NCBI GenBank assembly: GCA_037178625.1
Contig: CM074149.1
Span: 1,116,001-1,180,000 of the forward strand
DNA: 64,000 bases
Source: Skeletonema tropicum
Lineage: Eukaryota > Bacillariophyta > Thalassiosirophyceae > Thalassiosirales > Thalassiosiraceae
Reading direction: 5' to 3'
Positions 17,827 to 29,821 of this stretch are shown here, in pieces. The first letter of the stretch is position 1. Every line of letters begins with the position of its first letter. A program made the position numbers and the translations under genes. The notes beneath the pieces were generated by a model that had not been told where the DNA came from, searched no databases, and worked only from the letters and a program-made list of their open reading frames with translations.

Positions 17827-20516
17827 TCAGTTGTCTTTCACCAAACCCAACAACTTCCGAAGATACTCGTGTTTCTTTGTCTGACTCTTACCAAGCCTAT
17901 TCCAATCCCAATATGGTATTGATACAAGCTCTATCCCATCGATTGCTGGAACTTGCCTCCTCTTCAGAATTGTGCTGCCCGTGGGGGACCTGCCTTTGCC
18001 AATGAAATGAGATGGACCATCTACTTCAACGCCGATAGTCTTTCCATTCACCTCTACGATTGCATCTATGCGATAGCCACTGTCCATGAGTAACTTCTTC
18101 CTCGAGGATCAAGACCGATGGATGTGAGTTGAGAGACTACATCTTCTTGGAGCTTTGATGCTCTCGGATCTTCAGAGATGAATGCTTCGTAGCAACTATC
18201 ACAGAGATCTTGCGGTAAGCCAGCATTTGACTCCTCCTTTGTTTGCCACAAATGCCACTGATATAGCTGTCTAAGTGCTTCGGCCTCAAATCCGTCTCTC
18301 TTAACAACGCACTTATTGATAAATACATCACTGAAAAGAGTCGGTGCATCGACATCAGCTACTGTGTACGCCCATGCAATATTGGCAAGATATTGATTGT
18401 CGCACGAGTCAACCAATTTTGCCGCGGTGGGAACAAACGATGAGAATAGCTGCTTGTCTGGGGTGCCCATCGTTGCATAAGCCCACAGTAGATTAGCAAC
18501 GTTTTGAGAGTTCAATTTTTCTTTCCGTTGAATGGAAGCCTTGGCAACTTTCTGAAACAGCTTGGAATGAGAGACTTGAGCAGTAGCGTATGCCCATACT
18601 GTGTTGGTAAGATTTTGCGGGCTGAATCGATCCAAGCTGTCAGACTGAACAATGTGATTGGCCATTTTGTCGAACAGTCTTGGATGATTGATGCCTGCAG
18701 TAGCATATGCCCACACTGTGTTGGCAAGATTCTGTGGGCCGAATCGATCCAAGCTGCCAGATTGAACAATGTGATTGGCCATTTTGTCGAACAGTCTTGG
18801 ATGATTGATGCCTGCAGTAGCATATGCCCACACTGTGTTGGCAAGATTCTGTGGGCCGAATCGATCCAAGCTGTCAGATTGAACAATGTGATTGGCAACT
18901 TTCTGAAACAATTTCGGATAAGAGACTTGAGCAGTAGCATACGACCACACTGTGTTGGAAAGTTCTTGTGGCTTGAATCGATCCAAGTGGTCAGATTGAA
19001 CAATATGATTAGCCACCGTCTCAAACAGTGTTGGATGATTGATGCCTGCAGTAGCGAATGCCCACACTATGTTGGAAATATTTTGTGGTTTGAATCGATC
19101 CAAGTGGTCAGATTGAACAACATGATTGGCCACCGCCTCGAACAGCTTTGGATGACTAATGCCTGCAGTAGCGTACGCCCACACTGTATTGGCAAGTGCT
19201 TGTGGGTTGAATCGATCCAAGCTACCAGATTGAACAATATGACTGGCCACCGCCTCAAATAGTGTTGAATGATTGATGCCTGCAGTAGCGTATGCCCAAA
19301 CTGTGTTGGAAAGTGCTTGTGGGACGAATTGATCCAAGCTGTCAGATTGAACAATATGATTTGCCGTTTTCTCAAACAGCCTTGGATGATTGATGCCTGC
19401 AGTAGCATATGCCCAAACTGTATTGGCAAGATTCTGTGGTTTGAATTGATCCAAGGAGCTCGATTCAACAATGTGATTAGCCACCTTCTGAAACAGTCTT
19501 GGATGATTGATGCCATCAGTAGCATATGCCCAAACTATATTGGAAAGCTCTTGTGGTTTGAACTCTTTCAAATTCTTCGTTGCAATAATTTCATCTCCCA
19601 TCGCCTCAAAAAGGGCACCATGCGGTTTGCCTACTGTTGCATATGCCCAAACCATATTGGAAAAGCCCTGTGGTTCAAAATGCGCTCTAATCCCAATGGA
19701 GTGCTTTGCAATATGATCGAACAAATCAGTCCCATTCGTAAACTCTGGTACGTATCTAATCAGAGCATATGCGTACGCTAAATTTGATATATGACGTGCA
19801 TCAAATTGTCCGAGTTTGTCCATCGACCTGCCAACAAACAATCGAAACACGTCCTCTTTAGGTTTCATATCTCTGTTCAGTAGCAGCTCCCGTAGTTTGC
19901 GTTTGTGCCCAGCCTCCCCTCCTCGTCTCTTTTCTTGCTTTTGTAACGCCGCTGTGATCTTTGACATACTGAAGATTGTTTGGGTTAGCTCCCTCATGCT
20001 GAATTCCCCCAGCTTATTGATCGTGTGTTGAAAGATGCCATCAATCTCTTTCGTGTTCTGTAGACTATCACCCTTTCTAGCACCGCGGTGATGATGAGAT
20101 CGTCCGTCCCTACTATTCATTTGCCTGGATATTTTGTTCCACAGCGCAGCAGTTGCCATTGGAGTCATGACATCAAGATTGTCGTGAGCAATTTGAACCA
20201 ATTCGTCGATATTGCTGTCATCACTGAATCTAGGAGGCGGCTTTTTATTCGTAGAGAATCTTGCAGCTGATTGAAGAGAACAATCACATGTTCTATCTTT
20301 GCTTTGGATAGTTGGTGTCCAATATTGCAAGTGGCTGCTCCCAAAAATAGCTGCTGATGTTTTGCTGACACATGTTGAGTAGAAAAAATTGTGTCCTCCG
20401 CCGTTCGACCGACAAGCAATAGTAGCAGCAGCCGACGGCAATGAAGGTCCAAAGCAACGCCTGCGTGGTAACTGCTGCACCACCGACCGTATCAAGTGAT
20501 GTCGTCGCCACATCAT
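17827..20516 (-). pseudogene. RAP-domain/OPR-like protein (copy 2), frameshift just before the RAP domain
   Basis: Starts at ATG 20514-20516 with an Arg-rich, acidic-poor presequence (MMWRRHHLIRS and on), fitting mitochondrial import. A helical region and about 13 repeats of 37-39 residues with the NTVWAYATAGINHPRLF core follow. The long frame ends at 18066 (GLDPRGRSYSWTVAIA). The RAP domain (SGYRIDAIVEVNGKTIGVEV and on) continues in another frame to 17827. Compared with copies 1 and 3 (DPQEEVL), two extra bases near 18088-18110 cause the break. Two adjacent 117 bp units (about 18660-18890) are nearly identical. Either a recent pseudogene or an assembly error; everything else is well conserved. 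Confidence 0.8.
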
Positions 20517-20689
20517 TACTTCCACGCTATGGACAAGATGATAACAGCTACAAGCTACAAACTAGAGTGCCTCTGATGCCTTGAGTGCAAAGCAAAAAAA
20601 AGGCAAAATGTGGAGGGAGGTAGTTTTTTCCCGTGCGCGCACGTCAGGACGTGCTCGTACCGCCGGCCAATCTCCGCCCACCGCCCACG

Positions 20690-21925
20690 ACTACAACTCG
20701 TTAAAGACAGGCATCTTGATTGAGAAAAGCAACGGCGGGCCCCGGCGGCGCCCGCGCCTGCGCTGCCGATTCAAACCACCGAAGAAACGCAAACCGCAGA
20801 CCGAATTCAAGCCACACGAACCATGTCGCTGCCAAATTGCTACGATACGTCCTCTATCTCCGCAATCTCACCCCATCGGAGATAAAAAATCTAGGTGAAT
20901 AACAAGTCTATGTGTCTATTTTATACGTATCCAAAGTACTCACAAATTATTGCCACTGCCTGCAGAAACAATCCCGCACAAAGGAGTAATTGACGGTGGA
21001 ATTTTGAATGAATTTTATCTCTACACGGTAGAATCTTCCCAACTAATGACCTATTTCTTGAACGCCCTATCATCGGTGATGTTCGTTAAGGTCAAGCAAT
21101 GGACTGAATTTGTGCCCAAGAGACTCCCCAATCCATGGGGGCAATGAGTTGTGTGATTGAAGAATGGTAGCAGCCTCAAATAATAATCACTCGATGCTTT
21201 GTCTGCTCATCTATAGGAAGTCAAGACTCCTTGCAATATTTGCATCATCTTGGTTGTCAATTAATGGTGGTCGGTGCATTCGTTTTGTAGTGATGGGGGG
21301 CATCCTTGTGGAAAGCTATAGCTACATCCATGTTTGGTTGCTCTTTATTCTATGATGATTGTGTGCATAACATCACATTTTGGTTGGTGTTCTCCTGCAC
21401 TCTACTGCTGTGAGGGCATCCCATCTTCTAATATGATTTCATTGCTATCGAAAGGATTAGCACAACATTTTCGAGAGTTGGGGAACACTCCACATCGAAG
21501 AAGTAGACACTGCTTAGAAAGTGATACAAAATGTGAGTATATGTTTGTGTATCAATGACATCTCTGAATGCATTTATTCTTCAGATCTAACATTCTTTTA
21601 TTGTACTAATTTATTTCACAGAGCACAACATTTCCATATCATTCATTAATTCACTCCTACTGCGACCTACCTTTTGTCCTTGCCATGAGCATCACGAGAC
21701 ATTCCACCACATTGTATCTTTTCTTGTCTCCTTGAGCAGGGTCTAGTGGTTCATTACACTTTGTGATGATAATAAGCACATTAGCACTGCGCTCGCATGC
21801 TCAGGAGCGATGTGCTGAAGACTCGTAGCTGATACGAGAGGTCCAACTTTGTTATTATTATAGTGCCAACTTAAAACTTACGAACTACTACAAAACAAAC
21901 GTAAACCTACAGGACACAAACTAAT
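20690..21925. other. Left interior of MULE-like element, no clear gene
   Basis: GC-rich near the TIR (20730-20780), otherwise AT-rich. Frames of 60-75 codons (20950-21147, 21334-21558) show no motifs. It may contain the 3' UTR of the minus-strand gene. Confidence 0.4.
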
Positions 21926-23841
21926 TTATTTATTTCTCCCTAGAGTTGCAAGTGTAATATTGTCATCATCATCATCCTTCTCATCTTCCCTACCGAAAAC
22001 ATGAGTATCTTCATTATTCTCACTATGTTGTTGAGATTTTTCTTGTGTCTTCTTGACTTTCCTTCGTTTCTTTCTTTCATTGGCGAGATTAATATCATCA
22101 GACTTGTCTCGATTCTTCTTTAGGGAATCTGGTGCAATAGGTACTGATGCACCTGATTTGGCTACTTGCTTCTTTGCATTCTGTGCTCTGCCAGTACTTC
22201 TTGCCATCATCAAGCTGTTCTGATAAATCTGTTGCAATTGCGGCATCACCATTCTGTGCACTTCCATATTTTCCTTTGCCAATTCAACTATCTGTTTACA
22301 AACAAACATTGCTTCATTGTACCTCCTCGCCTTCGACGTAGGTACCACAATTTTCGGGGGTATCTCTTCAACACTGTCGTCATCACCGTTAGCACTATCT
22401 GCAATCGAATCAGTTGGGCACTCTGGTGGATTCATAGCTGGACGAGTCAGGAAGGCCGGTAGAGCGGCGGCACCCAGACCGTCAATTCTCATCAGAGCTA
22501 CAAGGTTTTTATACACTATTTCATACATAGGGCTGTTCCGCAGGTGCCAGCGTGAATGGATTGTAGACAGATCATTCATGGTCCGTGTTTTGTGATCAAT
22601 TAATGCCCTCTGAATGTAGCGGCATCTGATAAAGGAACATGTATGAACGTGGTAGTTGCTCTGACAATGTAGATCTTCTGAATCAGGAATGAATACTGTG
22701 CGTAGCATTTTTTTGTCTTCCCCTTTACCCTTGCGCTGGATTGTGTAGATGGTACCAATTGAAGGGGACTTCTCGACATTTAAATTCAGTTGTCCCTCAG
22801 TGGACTTCAACAACTGCATTCCTTCATTAAAGGTCAAAAAAGATTTACCATTAACTTCAATGATGCGCATTCCAACTTCCAACACAGAATCAGCGTAGAT
22901 GCTACCTTCCGGGATGGCAGTAATCAGTATGTTGGGACGAAATTCTTCTGCTGGGTTGTTGCAGAACTCCAAGGTCATCCCAACTTCATCACCATTTTCC
23001 CATCTTTCCAAGTTGATAGTAAGCATCTCTCTCTTGGTCGACTGTAACCGAAAAGGATTTGGTACACCCTCTACACTTGTGACAATTTCAAGTCCATCTG
23101 CACGGGACCTTTCTTTTGCCTCCCAATCCAATACGTACGAGGATAGGACACGACGATCTTTAATGGCAGTCTCCATCTCCTCCGTAACCTGAGTCTCATA
23201 GCTTTTCACTTTTTGCTCATGACGAAATTGCAACTCTCCAAGGGTCCAATATTTCATTTCTTTATTGCTTGTCCCGCTGTTTTTCAGCTTACTCATCATC
23301 TGCTTCCATACTGACTGCTGAGTAGATTCCTTGCCATCTCAGCAGACGCTCTATTTTTCCCCAAATCTTCAAGTAAGCTCACTTTCGTAGGAGATAGTTG
23401 TTGTTGTGACCTAATGACCTTGCTTTCTGATAATTGTCGAGCTTCTTTTGAAACAAGTAGGTGGTTAGATGTCTGCGGCAACTTGAATTCCTTCACTTCC
23501 AAGTATGGTTGTTGATCCGCTTTTTTATCCTCCAGCAAAAATCTTATTTTGAAACCACAGCAGCCAGGTTGAGAATCATCCATTTTCCTAACTTTCATTT
23601 CACAACTGCCACAACACCATGACCATCTTTTGTGCGGAAACTTTTGTTTGGTATCTTCATTAGGATTGGTTCTTGAACCATCTCCAAAAACCAATTTCTT
23701 CACACCATGTGGTCCAAGAATAGAAATAATTTGCTGTTTTACTAGATCTTCGTCACATGTAAACGTGGTTCCTTCCTTCAAAGCGTCAAAATGCTCCGGC
23801 AGCTTGTTTTGTGACTGATTATTATTTGGTATGGCATCCAT
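21926..23841 (-). CDS. Element-borne protein: Cys/His zinc-finger-like N-terminus plus PDZ domain, in two overlapping frames
   Basis: The first frame begins at ATG 23839-23841 and ends at 23296. Its Cys-rich module (WSWCCGSC, then GCCGFKIRF, then TSNHLL) resembles the FAR1/WRKY-GCM1-type DNA-binding domains found at the N-terminus of MULE transposases. The second frame starts at 23299 (stop and start overlap in TGATGA) and ends at 21926, 457 aa. It contains a PDZ-like fold, GMTLEF through ILITAIPEGSIYADS and LEVGMRIIEVNGKSF, then a helical region and a Lys-rich, acidic tail (EKDDDDDN). The two may form one protein split by a one-base change, or two proteins by re-initiation. No DDE motif. Possibly an accessory protein of the element or a captured host gene; function unknown. 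Confidence 0.6.
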
Positions 23842-24198
23842 CACATAAAATTTTCTTTGTGCACAGGCGTCACAATTCAATTGAAGATTCCACCCTTTTC
23901 CCAGGCCACAGAAGGACGAGTTGAGTTGTCAGCGTGCCAGGAGGGTGGGTGTAGGACTGTGCTGCTGTGGTAGGATAGGTACATAGTTGTGCTACGACCG
24001 CATCATCTTGTGCTTGCTCAACACACACGTCGGAAGTCGGAAACCTTGCCGACGCACAGCCAACGTGGCGTGGGCGCGGAGACCTGACCCACGTTCGTTC
24101 GTCAAAAAGGCCTTGGGTAGCGTGGGCGGTGGGCGGAGATTGGCCGGCGGTACGAGCACGTCCTGACGTGCGCGCACGGGAAAAAACTACAAAATGTG

Positions 24199-24783
24199 CA
24201 AGTCATGAGTCAAGCAAATTTGTATGTGTAATGAACCGTGTCATTTTTTACCTTTCTCACGCACGTAAGAGTGACACAGTCCTTCTCTATTTTGTATTTA
24301 GGGAAATTTGTACCCAAAAGTACACATACTGTACCTTATTGCCTCTGACTACGACTGCAAAGGTATCTTTATTGCTAGAGGATTGCCTATCTATTCTTTA
24401 GCACGCTTTACCAAACTTAGCATCCTTGTCCAAGTCGTTTTTATTTTCAGTTACCAAAGCGCTAACATATGATTGTTTAAGGTCACTTACTTATTTGGTG
24501 CGCGTAGGCCTCTCTAGGTCAGCTGTTGAGATGTCCCTCGATCCATTGCCAATTGTCATCATCTAAGCTTGACCTATATCAAGTCGTAGCTTCTGCTTCT
24601 TCCGTCGTCTCTACCTCTTAGAGAGCGGCCGATAGTGATGCTACTGATAATAGTAATAGATTCCTCTCGACTCTCGAGTAGAAGGAGTGTTTCCCTTGTT
24701 TCCCTCTCAAACACAGAAGCGACGGGCTATTCTCACGATCAAGTCAAGGTCAAGCGTGCAGAGTGCAGACTGATTTTGTGGCA
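24199..24783. other. Intergenic between STAND ATPase 3' end and MULE insertion
   Basis: Homologous to the right-arm interval 39151-39800, with about 110 bp present only on the right (about 39640-39760). No gene seen. Confidence 0.5.
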
Positions 24784-27700
24784 TCAAGTGAAATGGTAGT
24801 ACACATTTAGGCCATCAATTTCGCTCTGAATAGCTTCGACTTTCACTCTCGAGCCCCACTCTTCGTAACAAGCACGAGCCTGTTGAAAGTAACCTAATGC
24901 ATTTCGTATGTCTCTTATCTTTTTGTAGTAGAATCCTGCCTTTTCACAAGCCAAACCCTGCTCATGTATGAATTTTGAGTTCTTCGCTGATGCTATGGCA
25001 GCATCATACAATTTCACAGCTTGGCTATGACGGGCGTCAAGCCCATGCTTCTCAGCCTCCAACAGCTCGAGTTTGTTCCTGAAATTCGAATCCGCGTGCG
25101 ATACTGCAATCTTCATCAATGCAATAACTTGATCAACTTCTTTTCGCTTGGGGGGGTTCGACTTCTTCTTGAGCATATCAAGTAAATTAAGCCCGTGGTA
25201 AAATCTGATTTGTGTTCCATATAAACGTCCTGGCGGTGGGAATTCAACAAAACATTTCTGAGCACAGTGATAGCATCTCTCTCTGAAACCTAGCCAAAAA
25301 CTTTGGAATGCTCGATGAAAATAGTAAACTCTTTGGAGATTTGCAGTGTCATCCACATCCCCAGAGCCTTTTGCTTCAATACTAGTTGCTTCTCCTCTGT
25401 CAATCAATAAAGAGACTGTCTCCCGAGAGTTCAGCAACATTCTCCTCGTCGTCTCACTCTTATACGTTTGCAAAAGATGGAGGTAGTAATCTATCTCTTT
25501 CAGTAACAAGGTCAACTCTCTTTCACCACTGATAATAGAAAAGATCAAGGATTGCAATGCACATAAGAAACCCATATTTGCGTTTCCACTTGATAATGCC
25601 GATTCAAATGCCCCACGAAGCCTGTGTATACCCTTGTGGAAGCATTCGAGATGCCCTACCGTATGGTTGAAGATAAGCTGATGTTCTGCCAATTGATCAG
25701 ATACATTGAATTTCTTCGACAATGCCATGGCGTTATTTGCTATACCACTGCGAAAAATATTAGGATGAGAAATTGACACAGGATAAACACACATGCTAAT
25801 GGAATATCTTGAGCACTTACTGAGCTAATGCCACATTATTGCCGTCGCGGGAAATAATATCCGATATCTGAAGAAAGGCTAGTGAGGTATGTTTGCACAC
25901 CCCATTTTGCAAGCTCAATTGAACCACCTTGCAGGTAAAGTACGCAATCATTTGTGGGGCCTTGCAGAAGTAAGCAGCAATCACCATTGAAGAGTAAAAT
26001 TTGACAATGTTGCAGAGCGTTTTATCTTCGATCTTCTTCTCGAGCCAATCATTGCCATAGATTTCCGAGTACATGTTTAATGTTTCTGGGATCATAGCTC
26101 CAACCATCTCTGTCGTGACTGTTTCCGGCACTGTCTCCCCAAGTTGAGTCAAGACAGCCTTACATGTAGCGACAGCCTTGTTTGGATTACCTTGAGCGGG
26201 GAATACTGAAGGAATGCACAATTGATGTGTTCGTTAGTGCCTATAATAAACTCACGAAGTGACCAGGTCAAGATTGAGAAAGAAACATGAAAAGATAACA
26301 CACTTACTTTGAGTAAGCAAAAAGTACGACGGCAGCTTGTCGTCTATGCAGCGAGCTTCTTTCAATATCCGTTCCAAAATGATCTCTGCGTCATCGTACT
26401 TGCAAGACGAGGTAGCAGCACTCGCCATCATGAAATAAAGCTGGAGAGAGATGTCATAATAACTTTCCCAACAATTGTCTGGAAGTAATGACGAAGCGGC
26501 TTCAAGGTATGAGTAAGCCGTTTTATGACGACAGCTCTCCATGGACTTCTTCCCGGCAGCCATATTCAGCTTCACAGTTGGGATACGTAACTCATCGTTC
26601 TTTAGAATGAACTCTTTGCCATGATATATTTGGCTAGCGATGAGAAGTATTTTGTCACCTACATCCTTTCCTTCGGTTACCGAGTGCAATGCTTTGCCCA
26701 ACTTGTAGTGGAACTGTGTATCAAAGGAATTGTGAAACAATTCAGGGCAAGCGATGGAGATTTCAAAGCGGCGCATGAGCTCAACGACTATCGTAGAGGA
26801 CAAATCGTACAACAAACAGTAAACACAGTGACATTTTTGACAACAGCGCAAGGCACAAACATACCTCTTTCTTGTCACTTTCAGGAATGAGATTATAGGC
26901 TGCCTCTCGAACCTTATCATGCACAAACTTAAAGTCTCCTTCTTGACTCCTTACTACGAATCCATCACCAACCGCTCTCTTCAACCCTTCCCGAACCCCA
27001 GCATACTCGTCACACTCACTCAAATAATCAATCACCGTCTCATTCGTGCACGTACCAAAGCAAGCCATGACTTTTAGCAGCAATTGCATCTCATCGGACA
27101 ACCCATTCATTTCGTACGATAAAAGGTGCATGACATTATCAGTGATTTTCTCTGCACGTATCAACTCTTCATCCCACACCCACCTCCTCTGATGAAAGTT
27201 GTATTGCAGTAACCCACGATCTTTTAGCGATTTCATGAATTCTAAAACGAAGAATGGGCTGCCGTTGGTCTTTTTCATTACAACATTTGACAAGGAGTTG
27301 CATATGCGTGGATAGAGACACAAGGCATCGGATATCATTGTGTTGAGATCTTCTCGGTTCAATCCGGCGAGAGATACTTTGCTCGTTGGGACGTGGCTAG
27401 TCTCCAGTTTGTCCATCAAGTCGAAAATGGGATGGTTGCTATCCACTTCATTGTCTCTGTATGTACCGACGAAGAAGATGCAACTCCCCATTGTGTCAGA
27501 GAGAAACGTGTGAATAACATCCAGTGCCTGCCCATCTGCCCATTGCAAGTCGTCCAAAAAGAGCTGAAGAATTGAAGCGAGTGAGCTTTTTCCTTATCTC
27601 AACAAGTTGCGTGAGGAAGAGATAAATGGCAAATTCATCAACAATGACTTACCATGATTGGGTGCTTCCGACTCGACACCAATCTCAAGAACCTCAAGAG

Positions 27701-29566
27701 CGTAAACCCAACACTACGAGCATTCATTGTATCCCCACCCCCATCATCTTCCACCACAGTTACTCCTCCCAAACTACTAAAATCATTATTCAAAAGAAGC
27801 TCACCAACATTTGGCAATATCCTCACCAACAACGCCATACCATCCACACCAAACTCCTCACCAATCATCTTCCCAATCTTGACCAAATTTCCACTACTAC
27901 TCCGTTCCTTTAACATGACACACAATTGATTCACTGCCGAAATAACCCCCGAAAGACTTTGTTCCTCCTGACTCAATAATGCATCAAATTTGTACTGTAT
28001 GACATACCCACCCACACAATTCACACGTGCTCGTAGAGTATTGACCAACATGGTCTTGCCACATCCGGAAAAGCCACCAATGAAGAATGCCTCGCTTTTC
28101 CCACGGGAGACTCGACAGAATGCATCGGTGATGAGTGTTTCTTGTTTGTCTCGTCCGTAGAGTTTGTCTTTTCGGTATCGGAGTTGTATGGGGTTGTTGC
28201 TGCTGCTGCTGCTGCTGCTGCTTGTTTCTTCGTCTGTAGCGGTATTGCTCTGTGGTTGTACTGACACAGTGCCTTGCGGTTGTACCGATACCATGCCCTG
28301 TTGCTGCTGCTGTTGCTGCTGTATTTCCGTATCAAACGCAAACCGATCTGGATCGAGCAACAACAAATGTAAATCTTCAACCACCTCTCTCAATGACATG
28401 TACGCATCCTGATAACGAGATGACGATGATTCACGATGATGATGCGAGGACGATCCACCTTTGTCATCATTCCCCCCAGTCGAGGTACTAGTGGACAATG
28501 CAGCCTCCAAAAGATTTTGAACCATACGACATATTGATGCAGGGATACCCAACGATTGCATACGGACAACACATGGGATTTGGAATGGGAGTAGATCTCT
28601 TTTTATTGCAGATGACTTGCTCGTTGATGACTTGATCCCATCTATTGGCAATGACTTGATCTCATTGTGATGATGAGAAGATTTCATCTTTTTACAAACA
28701 GGCTCCTCAACACTTGAATTCTTGTCCATGGTTGAATCAATAATAGTCGTTGCCAATTTTAACACAGCAAGTGGAGAATCTTCCATAAAGGCTTCATTTG
28801 CAAATAGCTCATAGAGTAGTTTTGCCACTGCATAATACCCACGGCTGGTAGTAGTGGTCCCCCTTTGTTCGTTATTGTTGCTTTCATTATTTGCACCATT
28901 ACAATCTTCTTGAGACACCGCATTACAACGTTCCGTCCCCAAAGTCCCATCATTCTCTAGTGATACTCTTTTTGCCGTAGTCACAACATATTCCGCTGAC
29001 GATGATGCACTCCCAGCCATACTATTTTCCGCTGTCAAATCTTTTCCTTGCATGGTCAAGTGCTCCACCTCCAAATATCGTCCCAACCGTCGACCATCAG
29101 CAGCACTCTCCTCCTCTTCAAATAAAGTGAGATAGGCTGGTTCCTCAATGGTTAATGATAAGGCGGGTGATGTCATTGTGACTCCTGTAATGTCATCCCA
29201 CCTCTTCTGTTGTTTGTGATGTTGTAGTTGCTGATGATGTTGATGGCGTGGTGAAGGTGAATCGTTGGAAGTATGAATTGTAAAATTGTCAATGGTTAAT
29301 ATCTCCTCTGCTAATGATGGCGCACTCCCTTCCTTCTCACCACACCCATCATCTTTATCATCGATACACCTCTTCGTTGTTGGTGTAGTAGTGTTGCAGT
29401 AGCGTAGGAAGAGCTCCAATATACCATAAGCAATAGTCAACTTTCGCACAATGCATTCTTTGTGACTAAATGTTGTCTCATTTTCCATCCATGTGCGCAG
29501 TGGCACGAGATGGGGTGCATTGTTGTTGTCCTTGGAGGCAGCGGCCATGAGTAGTTTTTTGCTCAT
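24784..29566 (-). CDS. STAND-type ATPase: pseudokinase-like N-terminus, AAA_16 ATPase, TPR-like C-terminus (1477 aa, five exons)
   Basis: Model: exons 29566-27653, 27563-26865, 26779-26308, 26205-25821, 25747-24784 on the minus strand; all four introns are GT-AG, 73-102 bp, and the spliced frame is open. Residues 1-440 resemble a decayed kinase lobe (YYAVAKLLYELFANE, LGIPASICRMVQNLLEA, LREVVEDLHLLLLDPDRF) with a polyQ run. The ATPase follows: LYGRDKQ, Walker A GFSGCGKT (about 497-504), Walker B LFLDDLQWAD (about 639). A winged-helix-like part (FVHDKVREAAYNLIP) and helical repeats end the protein. This order matches the predicted-ATPase family COG3899, multi-copy in diatoms; it probably acts as a signal-responsive scaffold. 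Substrate and partners unknown. The exon 2/3 join is the least certain (acceptor GTTGAG). Confidence 0.87.
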
Positions 29567-29821
29567 GATAATATTCCTTTATCAATAATTTTGGTGTCTC
29601 TTTTGCTCATGAGACATGCTCCTTCGTCAATATAGGAATAAGGTACGTAGGAATATTTATTAATGGTGTCACGGTGCCGTTGCCCCCACCACACGTCATT
29701 GTAAAGCCGTAAAGCCTCTCTCCTCTCTCTAGAACTACTTCTTGTACCTACAATCATAAGAAGTAGTACAATATCGACCACGCACGATGTGCCTGTGTTT
29801 CAAGTTCAAGCTCGAAGAATA

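Larger units (their letters stand above)
20613..24189. mobile_element. MULE-like DNA transposon, ~3.6 kb, carrying a protein gene
   Basis: Perfect 69 bp inverted repeats: 20621-20689 (begins TAGTTTTTTCCCGTGCGCGC) and 24121-24189. A 9 bp direct repeat CAAAATGTG flanks it (20604-20612 and 24190-24198); on the left, 8 bp (GAGGGAGG) lie between the repeat and the TIR. The corresponding place in the right duplication arm (about 39808-39842, TTGCACTTTGCC) lacks the insert, so insertion followed the duplication. Long TIRs plus a 9 bp duplication fit Mutator-like elements. No DDE transposase was seen, only the gene at 21926-23841, so it is non-autonomous or a gene-carrying MULE. Confidence 0.85.
17782..29821 (-). 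repeat. Left arm of a large inverted duplication
   Basis: Apart from the inserted MULE-like element at 20613-24189, this segment is homologous in reverse orientation to 34136-42532. The outer edge is seen where GAAGGGGATT is still shared (17782 versus 42532) and flanks then differ. The inner edge is at TATTCTTCGAGCT (29821 versus 34136). Homology covers genes, introns and intergenic DNA, so it is a segmental duplication rather than two gene copies. Confidence 0.88.

Noticed and set aside
22147..23192. Plus-strand hydrophobic frames over the MULE-borne gene
   Set aside because: They lie antisense to the PDZ/zinc-finger-like frames, are short and lack starts or motifs of their own.
24784..29566. 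NLR-type immune receptor
   Set aside because: Walker motifs and helical repeats fit STAND proteins in general, but no LRR, TIR, CARD or other immune effector domain is visible, so a defence role is not claimed.
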